Assembly (NCBI RefSeq): GCF_016907275.1
Contig: NZ_JAFBBP010000001.1
Location: 4,268,001-4,332,000 of the forward strand
Origin: Micromonospora luteifusca
GTDB taxonomy: Bacteria > Actinomycetota > Actinomycetes > Mycobacteriales > Micromonosporaceae
DNA length: 64,000 nt
Reading direction: 5' to 3'
The notes under the pieces were generated by a model. The model was not told where the DNA came from and did not search any database. It saw nothing but the letters and a program-made list of their open reading frames with translations. Shown here in pieces: positions 1 to 7,811 of the stretch. The position numbers and the translations under genes are program-made. The number at the start of each line of letters is the position of its first letter. Positions within the stretch are counted from its first letter, which is position 1.

Positions 1-1578
1 GCTCCAGAGTTCGGAACTATCGCAAAACTCATGGATAAGCCTCCTGTGTCGCAGTTCGAGTTTAGATTGGTCGCCACGCTCGATAGTGAGGGACGTGCTG
101 CCGCAACTCTATATAACTGGCGAGATGAAGCAGAATATACGGGGGATCACAACGACGTAGCTAAGTCGCGCACTGGGCGTAAAAAAAACGACGTTCCCGA
201 GCGATTCTTCGCGCCCCCGGCGACCTTCGAAATGTGGATGTTCAACCTTAACCCAGGAGCTTCGAAGAAACTCCGCAACGTCCAGCAAAACACTGAGGAA
301 ATTAAGCGCTGGTTACGTGTGGTCGGAGGCGTCCACCTATACCACCGGAGATTGCGGGTACAGCCCTACGGTGACGCCGGCAACGACTGGTTGGGAATTA
401 ACCTTCGCCGGTCCTCGTCGCCAGAGGTAAGACCCTCGACTAACACCTCCGTCGGGCTGATACAGGTTGCCGATCCGGATAACCTTTTGAGACCTAAGAC
501 GGATCGGGGTGGCTTCGTCGACACTATCGCATTCCTCGACCTGCAGGAATTTGCAAAGCGTGCCCTGGAATGGGTTGCCGAGCAGCGACTGGTACAGCGC
601 GAACAGCGGCGCGTAGGTGCTGCGGCGAAGGCGCGGGACCGCGTTGAGGAGGCTGAGTCACGCTTCCAGAATCTAATAGACGCAATTAGTCCAGGGGATC
701 CAGATACCCCGCCTTTGATTGAGGTTTCAAGTCCAGCGCTGATCGAGTCGTTCACGACCGAAGCTGCGGCCGTCTTCGCCACACAGAGGGAAGAGATAGA
801 TGCCCTGCGTGAAGATCTACTCCTTTACCGATCTCTAGCAACCGTAGGGACGAGCACGGCGGTTTTCGCGCATGAGGCGCTGCGGCCTGCCGCGAGAATC
901 ATTAACGAAGTTAAGACCGTGAGTAGACGCGTGAAGAAGCGTGTCCCGCCCAACGTCTATGAGCAACAGTTTGACGAACCCGTCGAAATAGCTATTGAGA
1001 GTGCGCGAACTCTGGAGACGTTCGCAAAGCTTCCATTGAGTTTACTTGAAAAGAAGAAGCGAGAAATTGCTGAAATCTCTGTGGATGTTGCTTGCAGCGC
1101 GATGGTCGCACTTTTTTCAAGGTACCTAGACGAACGATCAATCAAAGTCGACCTGGATTTGGGCGCGCCGCAGGCGAAAGTGCGTACCACAATTGCCGAT
1201 ATCGAGTCGATCCTCTCAAATCTTCTTGCGAATGCGGCCCACGCTTTTACACGTATGGACGCGGCCGATAGGGAGCGGCTCATCCGAATACGAACTCGCC
1301 TCGTATATGAGAATGCTGCCAATCAAATCGTCTTAACCGTAGACGACTCTGGTCCGGGGATCGACGGGATATCTCTGAAGGCTATCTGGCTTCCCGGCAA
1401 AACTACGAGGGATAACGGAACAGGACTGGGTCTCACTATCGTCAGAGATATCGTTGCAGATTTGAAGGGACGCAACGAGGCAAGGAGGCGCGGGGAGCTA
1501 GGGGGCGCGAGAATTATGGTCTGGTTGCCGACGAAGCCAGCCGAGGGCGAAGCTCCGCATGAAAAGAGGGTCTCCTGA
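1..1578 (+). CDS. GHKL ATPase / histidine-kinase-like sensor (5' end outside window)
   Basis: The frame is open from base 1 with no stop before the first Met at base 31, so the protein probably begins upstream. Counting from that Met, residues 100-180 resemble the middle part of Hsp90/MORC-like GHKL proteins (PYGDAGNDWLG, then a K-T-D-R-G-G segment). A charged coiled coil spans about 185-265. A histidine-kinase core follows: H-box FAHEALRP (His281 the likely phosphoacceptor), N-box around 391-405, G1 DDSGPGID at 438-445 and G2 GTGLGL at 463-468. No membrane segment is visible, so the visible part is cytosolic. The stop overlaps the next start (TGATG), implying coupled translation with the response regulator. 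TTA codons and low GC suggest transfer. The kinase core is clear; the inference of a second, N-terminal ATPase domain is not provable here. Confidence 0.8.
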   Translation, partial: APEFGTIAKLMDKPPVSQFEFRLVATLDSEGRAAATLYNWRDEAEYTGDHNDVAKSRTGRKKNDVPERFFAPPATFEMWMFNLNPGASKKLRNVQQNTEEIKRWLRVVGGVHLYHRRLRVQPYGDAGNDWLGINLRRSSSPEVRPSTNTSVGLIQVADPDNLLRPKTDRGGFVDTIAFLDLQEFAKRALEWVAEQRLVQREQRRVGAAAKARDRVEEAESRFQNLIDAISPGDPDTPPLIEVSSPALIESFTTEAAAVFATQREEIDALREDLLLYRSLATVGTSTAVFAHEALRPAARIINEVKTVSRRVKKRVPPNVYEQQFDEPVEIAIESARTLETFAKLPLSLLEKKKREIAEISVDVACSAMVALFSRYLDERSIKVDLDLGAPQAKVRTTIADIESILSNLLANAAHAFTRMDAADRERLIRIRTRLVYENAANQIVLTVDDSGPGIDGISLKAIWLPGKTTRDNGTGLGLTIVRDIVADLKGRNEARRRGELGGARIMVWLPTKPAEGEAPHEKRVS

Positions 1579-2285
1579 TGAGTGTGGCTACGTTGCCCGA
1601 AGGATCCAGAATTCTTGTGATAGACGATGACCTCCGAGACGCTAAGAGCGTAACGCATCCCCTCCAGGATGCCGGGTACGAAACCGCAATACTGAGCGAC
1701 TTTAATCCGCTACAGGATGCTGACGCTTTCCTGGCGAGCATCGCTGGGCGGTATGATGCCCTTGTTTGTGATTATATTCTTAGCGGTCGTAGCACGGTCA
1801 AATTCAATGGCGCAGAAGTTGTGAGCAAGTCGAACAGAGCGGATAATCCCAAACCCGCTGTTCTAATTAGCAGTCACGTGAACACTGATCAGACGGCGGC
1901 TATACGGACGTGGCGCGCGGGCATTCCTGCAGTTGTAGATAAAAGCGATTTCTCTGATGTAATTGTCGATGCGCTTGATTACACCTTGGCTGAATTGTCT
2001 GGCGCGGTTGCACGTGAGCGACGTGCCTTCGCGACTCCGATCGAAATCCTTGACGTTCTGCCCAGTGGGGAGTACCCGTCAGCGCGGGTGGTAGTTGTCG
2101 GGTGGAAGATCGACACTTCAGTATGGATGCCACTGCAGCCTATTGTGGAGGCGACGAGGCTGGCACCCGAGACCCTTCCGGGTAAGTGGCTCGAAGCCAG
2201 AGTAAATTGCCATGCCAAGGAAGCTTCGGACTTGTTTTACGAAGACATTATCGTCGCCCCCGACTTACCGGAAGGTTGGCTCTAG
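1578..2285 (+). CDS. Response regulator, receiver domain with unknown C-terminal region
   Basis: A CheY-like receiver domain covers about residues 10-135 and has the full phosphorylation set: acidic Asp16-Asp17-Asp18, phosphoacceptor Asp65 (LVCDYIL), Ser97/Ser98 (LISS) and Lys121 (DKSD). The remaining ~100 residues are not a recognisable DNA-binding domain, so output is probably through protein contact rather than transcription. The start overlaps the kinase stop by one base, and the metallo-hydrolase starts 1 bp after its stop. It is the natural phosphotransfer partner of the upstream kinase. What the C-terminal half (W-x-P-L-Q-P region) binds cannot be told from sequence. Confidence 0.85.
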   Translation: MSVATLPEGSRILVIDDDLRDAKSVTHPLQDAGYETAILSDFNPLQDADAFLASIAGRYDALVCDYILSGRSTVKFNGAEVVSKSNRADNPKPAVLISSHVNTDQTAAIRTWRAGIPAVVDKSDFSDVIVDALDYTLAELSGAVARERRAFATPIEILDVLPSGEYPSARVVVVGWKIDTSVWMPLQPIVEATRLAPETLPGKWLEARVNCHAKEASDLFYEDIIVAPDLPEGWL

Positions 2286-2286
2286 C

Positions 2287-3363
2287 ATGGGTTTCTCGGT
2301 AACAGACATAACGTCAGTAGATAGTGATCTGGACGTCACCGTCTTGGACGTGGGGCACGGCAATGCTGCCGTCGTTCGTGATGGGAGCAACTGCGCGGTA
2401 ATTGACGCTGCGCCCGGTGACATGGTGCTGACGGAGCTTGAAAGAACGCATTGTTCTCACATTGAGCACCTTATTATTTCTCACTCGGACAGCGACCACG
2501 CAGGCGGTGGTCCGAGCCTAATACTTGATGACTCTCGTACGGTGGGAACCGTTTGGTTCAATCCTGACAGCGAAAAGCAGACAAAGATCTGGGAGCGGTT
2601 GCTGCGCGCAGTGCACACGAGAGTGAGGCGAGGAGGTCTGCGGGGGCACCAGATGCTCCACACCGAGATAGGCCAGGAACTTACGTGTGGTCGCGCCCGA
2701 TTGGAAGTGCGTCATCCAAGCATTCTCATGGCAGGCATGGGGCCAACTTCGCGCAAGACGAGTCTTGGTGTTCTGGAGACGAATACACTCTCGATTGTGA
2801 TACGGGTACATCTGGCAGAAATGCCAGCTGTCCTGCTGGCCGCCGACATCGATGCGATCGGGTTCAAGCACATGCTTGATTGTGGCCAAGAGCTTGCGGC
2901 TCCGGTCTTGGTCTTCCCTCATCACGGTGGTCTTCCCGGGCACTCTTCGGGAGTTCACGAATTCGCGAAGGAGCTTGTTCAGCGCGTACAACCTAAGATG
3001 GTTGTGTTCTCGATCAGAAGTGGACACCGCCCGGCGAATCCTAACCTAGAGATATTGCGAGGGGTGCGGGAAGGGGCACCCAATGCTCACATTGCATGCA
3101 CGCAGCTTTCTACCCACTGCCATCAAAACGAAATACCCGTGCCAAGTCAACATTTGGCGGCAAAGTCCGCGTCGGGACGGAAGAAGGGAAGATGTTGCGC
3201 CGGCACAATAACGGTCACCCACACGTCGGCTGGTCTAGCCTACGATCCTCCGATCGAAGGGCATAGGGCTTTCGTCGTAGCGCATATTGAGCGACCTGCC
3301 TGCATGATCGAAGGTAATATTCCTAGGCCTCGCGCCGAGTTAGACAAGCCGTCCCAGCCGTAA
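2287..3363 (+). CDS. ComEC/Rec2-like metallo-beta-lactamase-fold hydrolase
   Basis: A 358-residue soluble MBL-fold protein resembling the C-terminal hydrolase domain of ComEC/Rec2. It shows LDVGHGNA (20-27), the metal motif HSDSDHAGG (66-74), a later ligand region LLAADID (183-189) and PHHGG (211-215). The C-terminus has a Cys/His-rich patch (CTQLS..HCH...GRCC) that could bind a further metal. ComEC-like domains are thought to act as nucleases on DNA or as phosphodiesterases, so a nucleic-acid or nucleotide effector is likely but unproven. ATG 2287 was chosen because it follows the regulator's stop by one base; a longer in-frame extension to 2212 would overlap the regulator. No transmembrane segments, unlike full ComEC. 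Confidence 0.8.
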   Translation: MGFSVTDITSVDSDLDVTVLDVGHGNAAVVRDGSNCAVIDAAPGDMVLTELERTHCSHIEHLIISHSDSDHAGGGPSLILDDSRTVGTVWFNPDSEKQTKIWERLLRAVHTRVRRGGLRGHQMLHTEIGQELTCGRARLEVRHPSILMAGMGPTSRKTSLGVLETNTLSIVIRVHLAEMPAVLLAADIDAIGFKHMLDCGQELAAPVLVFPHHGGLPGHSSGVHEFAKELVQRVQPKMVVFSIRSGHRPANPNLEILRGVREGAPNAHIACTQLSTHCHQNEIPVPSQHLAAKSASGRKKGRCCAGTITVTHTSAGLAYDPPIEGHRAFVVAHIERPACMIEGNIPRPRAELDKPSQP

Positions 3364-3464
3364 ACTTGGCGTGGTTTAAGCTTGATTCTCGAGGAGGCTT
3401 GCTTCAGGCGGCGAGACGGGTGTGGGGTGTACCGTGGCGGAGTAGGTCAAGGTATCCTGTCTCC

Positions 3465-5018
3465 GTGCTCCCCCGCGACGATGATCTTGACTCGGCGATC
3501 GATGCGCTCAAGACCAGGGCAGAGTACCGGCGGCGGAAGACGATGGCTGACGTGGACGACGATCAGCAACGGGAGTTAGCCCAATTCTTCACGCCTCGTA
3601 TTGTGGCAGAGCATATGGCTGCGCAGGCGAAAATTCCCGACCAGGGCAAATTTCGGATCCTAGATCCGGGTGCTGGTAGCGGTTCTCTGATAGCGGCAAT
3701 AGTTGGTCGCGTTTTGCAGGAAAAGGTCGACGTATCTGTTGCGCTCACTGCAGTAGAGATTGCTCCGTATCTGCATGCGCCCCTGCGAGGGACAGTAGAA
3801 GACTGCGTAGATGTAGCTCGGCGGTTTGGAGTGGACATCACGTTCACTCTGGTGGAGGCCGATTTTGTTGACTGGGCCTGCTGTCAGGCGCAGCAGGAGG
3901 AAGAACTCGCCTCAGAGGATCGTTCTTACGACTTAGTTATCCAAAATCCCCCTTATCGAAGAATTTCGGCGCTCTCCCCTGTCCGTGAGCAACTACGGCG
4001 GTTCGATATTGATGTCCCTAACCTTTATGCGGCATTCATGATGCTTGGCTCTTCGATGCTCGCAGACGGGGGGCAGCTTCTCTCTATTACTCCTAGAAGC
4101 TTTGCCAACGGCACACATTATCGCGACTTTCGCAGGAAATTTACGCGGTCGATGGGCTTGGAGCGTATCAGTGTTTTTGACGACAGGCAGTCGTTGTTTG
4201 CAGACCTTGCTGTCCTTCAGGAGAATGTCATCCTTTCGGCAATTAAGGGGAGCCGGCCGGAGAAGGTTTCAATATCTGTTTCGGGAGGTGTAGACGGGCC
4301 GGTTCGGGAGCGGATTGTCTATTACTCTGAAGTTATACGGCAAGGTGATCCTGAACTTTTCGTTCATGTCCCCGTGAGCGGGCTGAGTGATCGCGCGGCT
4401 ACTGTTATCGATGGTCTGCCTTGCAGGCTCTCCGACCTGGGGGTGTCGGTTTCCACGGGCCGGGTAGTCGATTTCAGGGTGCGGGATGCACTCCGCTTTG
4501 AATTTGACGGAGACGCTGAGGCCCTTATTTATCCTGGCAATCTACAGGGCGGTCGAGTTGTCTGGCCCATGCAGGGAACAAGGAAGCCGCAACAAATTGT
4601 TTCTGGCCCTACCACGGCCAAGTTGCTTATGCCGGCTGAGTGCTATGTGCTAGTCAAAAGGTTCTCGCCGAAGGAGGCGCGACGCCGCCTTATGGCATCG
4701 GTGTTTCAGTCTGGGGATATTCCGGGGGCCGTTGTGGGCTTCGAGAATCATCTCAATGTCTTTCACAGTAGTGGTGCTGGCCTGCAGGGCAGCTTAGCCG
4801 CTGGGCTCTCAGTTTGGATTAATTCGAGCATTCTCGAATCATATTTTCGTAGGTTTAGCGGCCATACCCAGGTGAATGTCGCCGATCTTAAGAACATTAG
4901 GTATCCATCATTCGAACGGTTGACCCTGATTGGCGCCCAGGTTGACCTTGATGACTGGCCGGGTCAGGGTGACATCGACCGCCTCGTCGAGAGGTTCCTA
5001 GGCATTAAGGCGCCTTGA
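3465..5018 (+). CDS. Eco57I-type N6-adenine DNA methyltransferase
   Basis: Class I methyltransferase. From the GTG at 3465 the SAM-binding motif ILDPGAGSG is at about 65-73, the catalytic NPPY at 161-164, and QFFTP, typical of this family's N-terminus, at about 40-44. At 517 residues it has room for a methylase and a target-recognition region but no nuclease domain, unlike type IIG enzymes. The frame is open back to a TTG at 3366, but homologous-looking sequence starts later. A TATCCT -10-like hexamer ends only 6 bases before GTG 3465, which would fit a leaderless transcript starting here. It lies 101 bp after the MBL gene on the same strand and its 3' end overlaps the convergent kinase gene by 14 bp. 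Start is uncertain; function is secure. Confidence 0.85.
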   Translation: MLPRDDDLDSAIDALKTRAEYRRRKTMADVDDDQQRELAQFFTPRIVAEHMAAQAKIPDQGKFRILDPGAGSGSLIAAIVGRVLQEKVDVSVALTAVEIAPYLHAPLRGTVEDCVDVARRFGVDITFTLVEADFVDWACCQAQQEEELASEDRSYDLVIQNPPYRRISALSPVREQLRRFDIDVPNLYAAFMMLGSSMLADGGQLLSITPRSFANGTHYRDFRRKFTRSMGLERISVFDDRQSLFADLAVLQENVILSAIKGSRPEKVSISVSGGVDGPVRERIVYYSEVIRQGDPELFVHVPVSGLSDRAATVIDGLPCRLSDLGVSVSTGRVVDFRVRDALRFEFDGDAEALIYPGNLQGGRVVWPMQGTRKPQQIVSGPTTAKLLMPAECYVLVKRFSPKEARRRLMASVFQSGDIPGAVVGFENHLNVFHSSGAGLQGSLAAGLSVWINSSILESYFRRFSGHTQVNVADLKNIRYPSFERLTLIGAQVDLDDWPGQGDIDRLVERFLGIKAP

Positions 5019-5955
5019 GCCTGGGCAGCGGCAGGTTTTCGGGCGTCCCACGAGGTCTTGGCAGCGCGGCGAACGGGCTCCACCGTGCAGCTTGGTCATA
5101 TTCACGCACGGAACGGAGACGGACGGCGAACTCAGTGGCAGCGTTCGTCGAAGCTGCGAGGAACGGCGCGGCGGCGGCAATCATTTTCAGCTCGCGAGTC
5201 TCTCGTAAGAGGGGCCACGCCGGGTCTGAGGTGACTTCGTAGCCATAGGCGCTAGCCATCGCGCTCTGCGCCTCCCTGTTTCCGAATCGGGTTGCGCCCA
5301 CGGCTATCGCTGCTAAGTCAATCTGCCAGGGTCCGACGCACATGGCGTCAAAGTCACACATGACCGTCCGGCCCGACCAATCCCGTAGCAGATTGCCGAC
5401 ATGGGCGTCCCCGTGGACGAGCCGCGCCTGCGCCCGCTGGTTCAACGCGATGACCTGCGGCTCCAGACGGTCGCACCATCTCACGAGGAAATCGCGATCA
5501 TCTGCATCGAGGCCGTCGGCGTCGATCAGGCGTCGTCGTGCGTCGCCGATCGGATCCCAGGTCGGAAGTCCGAACGGGGGCATGTCGAGGTCGTGGAAAT
5601 CGCGCAGCACCAAACCGAGGTCTTCCACCGTTGGAGCAGATGGATGTGGTGGGACGTAGGTCCACACGGACGCGGCCAGGTCGCGGACTTGGACCGGCTG
5701 CTCGACATTGGGTGCCAGCCGGATCGTTGGTGCGTCGACTTCTGCGAACCAGCGCCCGAGCTGAACGACCTTGGTTACCCGGCCCAGAAGCTGATGGGTG
5801 CGCGCGATCCGGATGACGATTCCGGGACGAGGCAGTGCGAAGACGGCGTTGTTGGTCAACTGCAGCAACTGCGCGCCCTCGGGGGAGACGTCGATGACGG
5901 CGGCGATGTCCCGCAAGGCCGCCGTCATCGTCTCCTCGGTGAACCGCCCGCTCAC
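5005..5955 (-). CDS. Aminoglycoside phosphotransferase-family kinase
   Basis: A 316-residue protein of the APH/choline-kinase fold. The catalytic loop HGDAHVGNLL sits at about 181-190 and the metal-binding CDFDAM at about 200-205; a nucleotide-binding N-lobe precedes them. These enzymes phosphorylate small hydroxylated substrates with ATP; whether it confers drug resistance cannot be told. GTG 5955 was preferred because an AGGAAGAG ribosome site lies about 8 bases upstream; an internal ATG at 5928 is the alternative. It is convergent with the methyltransferase gene and overlaps its 3' end by 14 bp, and its promoter region abuts the left side of the IS110 element. Confidence 0.8.
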   Translation of the reverse strand: MSGRFTEETMTAALRDIAAVIDVSPEGAQLLQLTNNAVFALPRPGIVIRIARTHQLLGRVTKVVQLGRWFAEVDAPTIRLAPNVEQPVQVRDLAASVWTYVPPHPSAPTVEDLGLVLRDFHDLDMPPFGLPTWDPIGDARRRLIDADGLDADDRDFLVRWCDRLEPQVIALNQRAQARLVHGDAHVGNLLRDWSGRTVMCDFDAMCVGPWQIDLAAIAVGATRFGNREAQSAMASAYGYEVTSDPAWPLLRETRELKMIAAAAPFLAASTNAATEFAVRLRSVREYDQAARWSPFAALPRPRGTPENLPLPRLKAP

Positions 5956-5989
5956 TGCGCAGACTCTTCCTGTCGGCGGTCTCGTCGGG

Positions 5990-7465
5990 CACCGTGTCTG
6001 GTGCCGGCGATCTCGGGTCGTCGGCGCACCTGGCCCCCACCGGGCCACCGCCTCGTCCGCTCGACCGTGAGAGGTCCGGCATGAGTTCCGCGGGGCCCGG
6101 TGGTCCCAGGACACGTATGACTGGCGACAGGGCTGCGCGCCGTCGAGCGCCGATCAGTGAGCGACCGGCTTCCGTGTCCTGAGACCACCAGGTGCCCACC
6201 TGCTGCTGCAACAGCAAGGAGGACACCATGAGTGTCGAACACCATCCCTCGATGCGTCGACCAACTGCGGGCGTCGACTGGGCCAGCGCCGAGCACGCCG
6301 TCGCGATCGTTAACCCCGACGGTGTCGAGGTTCAACGGATGATCGTCGAGCACACCGCTGCGGGGCTGCGGAAGCTGCTGCGATGCCTGCAGCAGACCGG
6401 TGTGGTCGAGGTCGGCATCGAACGCCCCGACGGGCCTATCGTCGAGGCCCTCCTCGAGGCGGGACTCACGGTCTTCGTGATCGCCCCGAATCAGATCAAG
6501 CACCTGCGCCGCCGCTACGGCGCAGCCGGCAACAAGGACGACCGCTTCGATGCCTACGTCCTGGCTGACACCGTCCGCACCGACCACCATCGCCTGCCTC
6601 CCCTCACCGTCGACTCTCCCGCGACACTCACGTTGCGGATGACCGTCCGCGCCCGCAAGGACCTCATCGCCGCCCGTGTCGCGATGGCCATCCAACTCCG
6701 CGCCCACCTCGAACACGTTCTGCCGGGCGTGATCGGGCTGTTCCGCGACATCGACTCCGCCATCACCCTGAGTTTTCTCACCCGGTTCGCGACTCAGGAA
6801 CAGGTCGACTGGCTGTCGCCACGCAGACTGCAGAACTGGCTGCGCAGCGTCTCCTACCCCAACCCGGCACGAGCCGGACTGCTGCACGCCCATCTGCTCG
6901 CCGCTACCCGCGGGACCACCGGTGCTGAAGCCACCGCCCGGGCGCACGTCACCGCTGCGTTGGTGGCTGGGCTTACTGCCCTGCGGGAGCAGATCAGCGC
7001 GCTGGAGGAGCAGATTGAGATCCAGTTGCTGCAGCATCCCGATGCGGCAGTGTTCACGTCCCTGCCCCGGGCAGGGATCGTGCGAGCGGCCCGGCTTCTG
7101 GCTGAGATCGGTGACGCCCGCGGCCGCTTCCCGACGCCGGAGGCACTCACCTGCCTGGCCGGGGCTGCGCCCTCGACGAGGCAGTCCGGGAAGGTGAAAG
7201 TCGTCGGCTTTCGCTGGGCCGTCGACAAACAACTCCGTGGAGCGGTCATCGACTTCGCCGGCGACTCCCACCACGCCAACCCCTGGGCCGCCGACCTCTA
7301 CCGGCGGGCCCGGGCCCGCGGCCACGACCACCCCCACGCGACCCGAATCCTCGCCCGCGCCTGGCTGCACGTGATCTGGCGCTGCTGGCAAGACGGCGTC
7401 GCCTACGACCCCGCCCGCCACCGAGCTCTGCAGGCCGTCCTCGCCTCCGCCGCTAGACACAGGGC
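5990..7465 (+). mobile_element. IS110-family insertion sequence (boundaries approximate)
   Basis: The element comprises a long 5' non-coding leader (about 5990-6227) and an IS110-type transposase. IS110 elements usually lack obvious inverted repeats, so both ends are estimates. The left end must lie between the APH start (5955) and the hairpin at 6099; the right end is placed just before the stop of the intact antisense regulator gene (7469). The transposase has lost its own stop codon, so the 3' tip of the element is probably truncated or read through. Confidence 0.6.
6099..6189 (+). ncRNA. Long hairpin in IS110 5' leader, candidate bridge RNA
   Basis: Bases 6099-6115 (GGTGGTCCCAGGACACG) pair with 6173-6189 (CGTGTCCTGAGACCACC) over 17 bp with a single mismatch, enclosing a 57-base region with its own GC-rich complementary stretches. 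The structure is upstream of and on the same strand as the transposase, ending 38 bases before its ATG. IS110-group elements such as IS621 encode a structured bridge RNA in this position that pairs with both target and donor DNA. The hairpin is seen; its identity as part of a bridge RNA is inference, and the RNA would be longer than the stem given here. Confidence 0.4.
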
Positions 7466-7811
7466 TACTCATGCGGCCATCGCAGCCCGAGCGGCGAGGG
7501 TGCGCTCGAACGCGACCACCTCGGGAAGCTTCCGATGTCGAGCGACATCACGACGCAGATTGACGATACGGTCGATCACACGCTTGGAACTCATCGCCTG
7601 CGACTTCTCAAGCACGCGGGCACCTACGGCGAGCGCCTGCTCGGGCTCATCGGCGAGAAACAGCGCGCTGCACAGCCCGACCTCGTTAAGCACGGTGCTG
7701 CGCACGTTCGCCGGGCCGAACGCAGCGATGGATTCCTTGCCCCAGCGCACTGCCTCGGACGCGTGCTTGCTTTCCCGCCGTGCCATGTCCCGGTACACGC
7801 GACCGTACTGA
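6228..7811 (+). CDS. IS110-family transposase/recombinase with run-on C-terminus
   Basis: The N-terminal RuvC-like DEDD domain shows GVDWASAEH (first Asp), the E of IERPDG, and NKDDRFDAYVLAD with the last Asp pair. The C-terminal Transposase_20 domain is FTSLPRAG...EALTCLAGAAPSTRQSGK, including the Ser-containing RQSG motif. These enzymes recombine DNA guided by the element's RNA. ATG 6228 has a strong AAGGAGGA site 4 bases upstream. Family-like sequence ends near residue 411 (about base 7460); the next ~115 codons, to the stop at 7811, are simply the antisense of the neighbouring regulator gene. The element has therefore lost its own stop. Catalytic residues look intact, so activity is possible. 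Confidence 0.75.
   Translation: MSVEHHPSMRRPTAGVDWASAEHAVAIVNPDGVEVQRMIVEHTAAGLRKLLRCLQQTGVVEVGIERPDGPIVEALLEAGLTVFVIAPNQIKHLRRRYGAAGNKDDRFDAYVLADTVRTDHHRLPPLTVDSPATLTLRMTVRARKDLIAARVAMAIQLRAHLEHVLPGVIGLFRDIDSAITLSFLTRFATQEQVDWLSPRRLQNWLRSVSYPNPARAGLLHAHLLAATRGTTGAEATARAHVTAALVAGLTALREQISALEEQIEIQLLQHPDAAVFTSLPRAGIVRAARLLAEIGDARGRFPTPEALTCLAGAAPSTRQSGKVKVVGFRWAVDKQLRGAVIDFAGDSHHANPWAADLYRRARARGHDHPHATRILARAWLHVIWRCWQDGVAYDPARHRALQAVLASAARHRATHAAIAARAARVRSNATTSGSFRCRATSRRRLTIRSITRLELIACDFSSTRAPTASACSGSSARNSALHSPTSLSTVLRTFAGPNAAMDSLPQRTASDACLLSRRAMSRYTRPY

Noticed and set aside
5952..7472. A 506-codon minus-strand open frame opposite the IS110 transposase
   Set aside because: Antisense shadow of the transposase, with Gly/Arg/Val-rich low-complexity composition and no motif.
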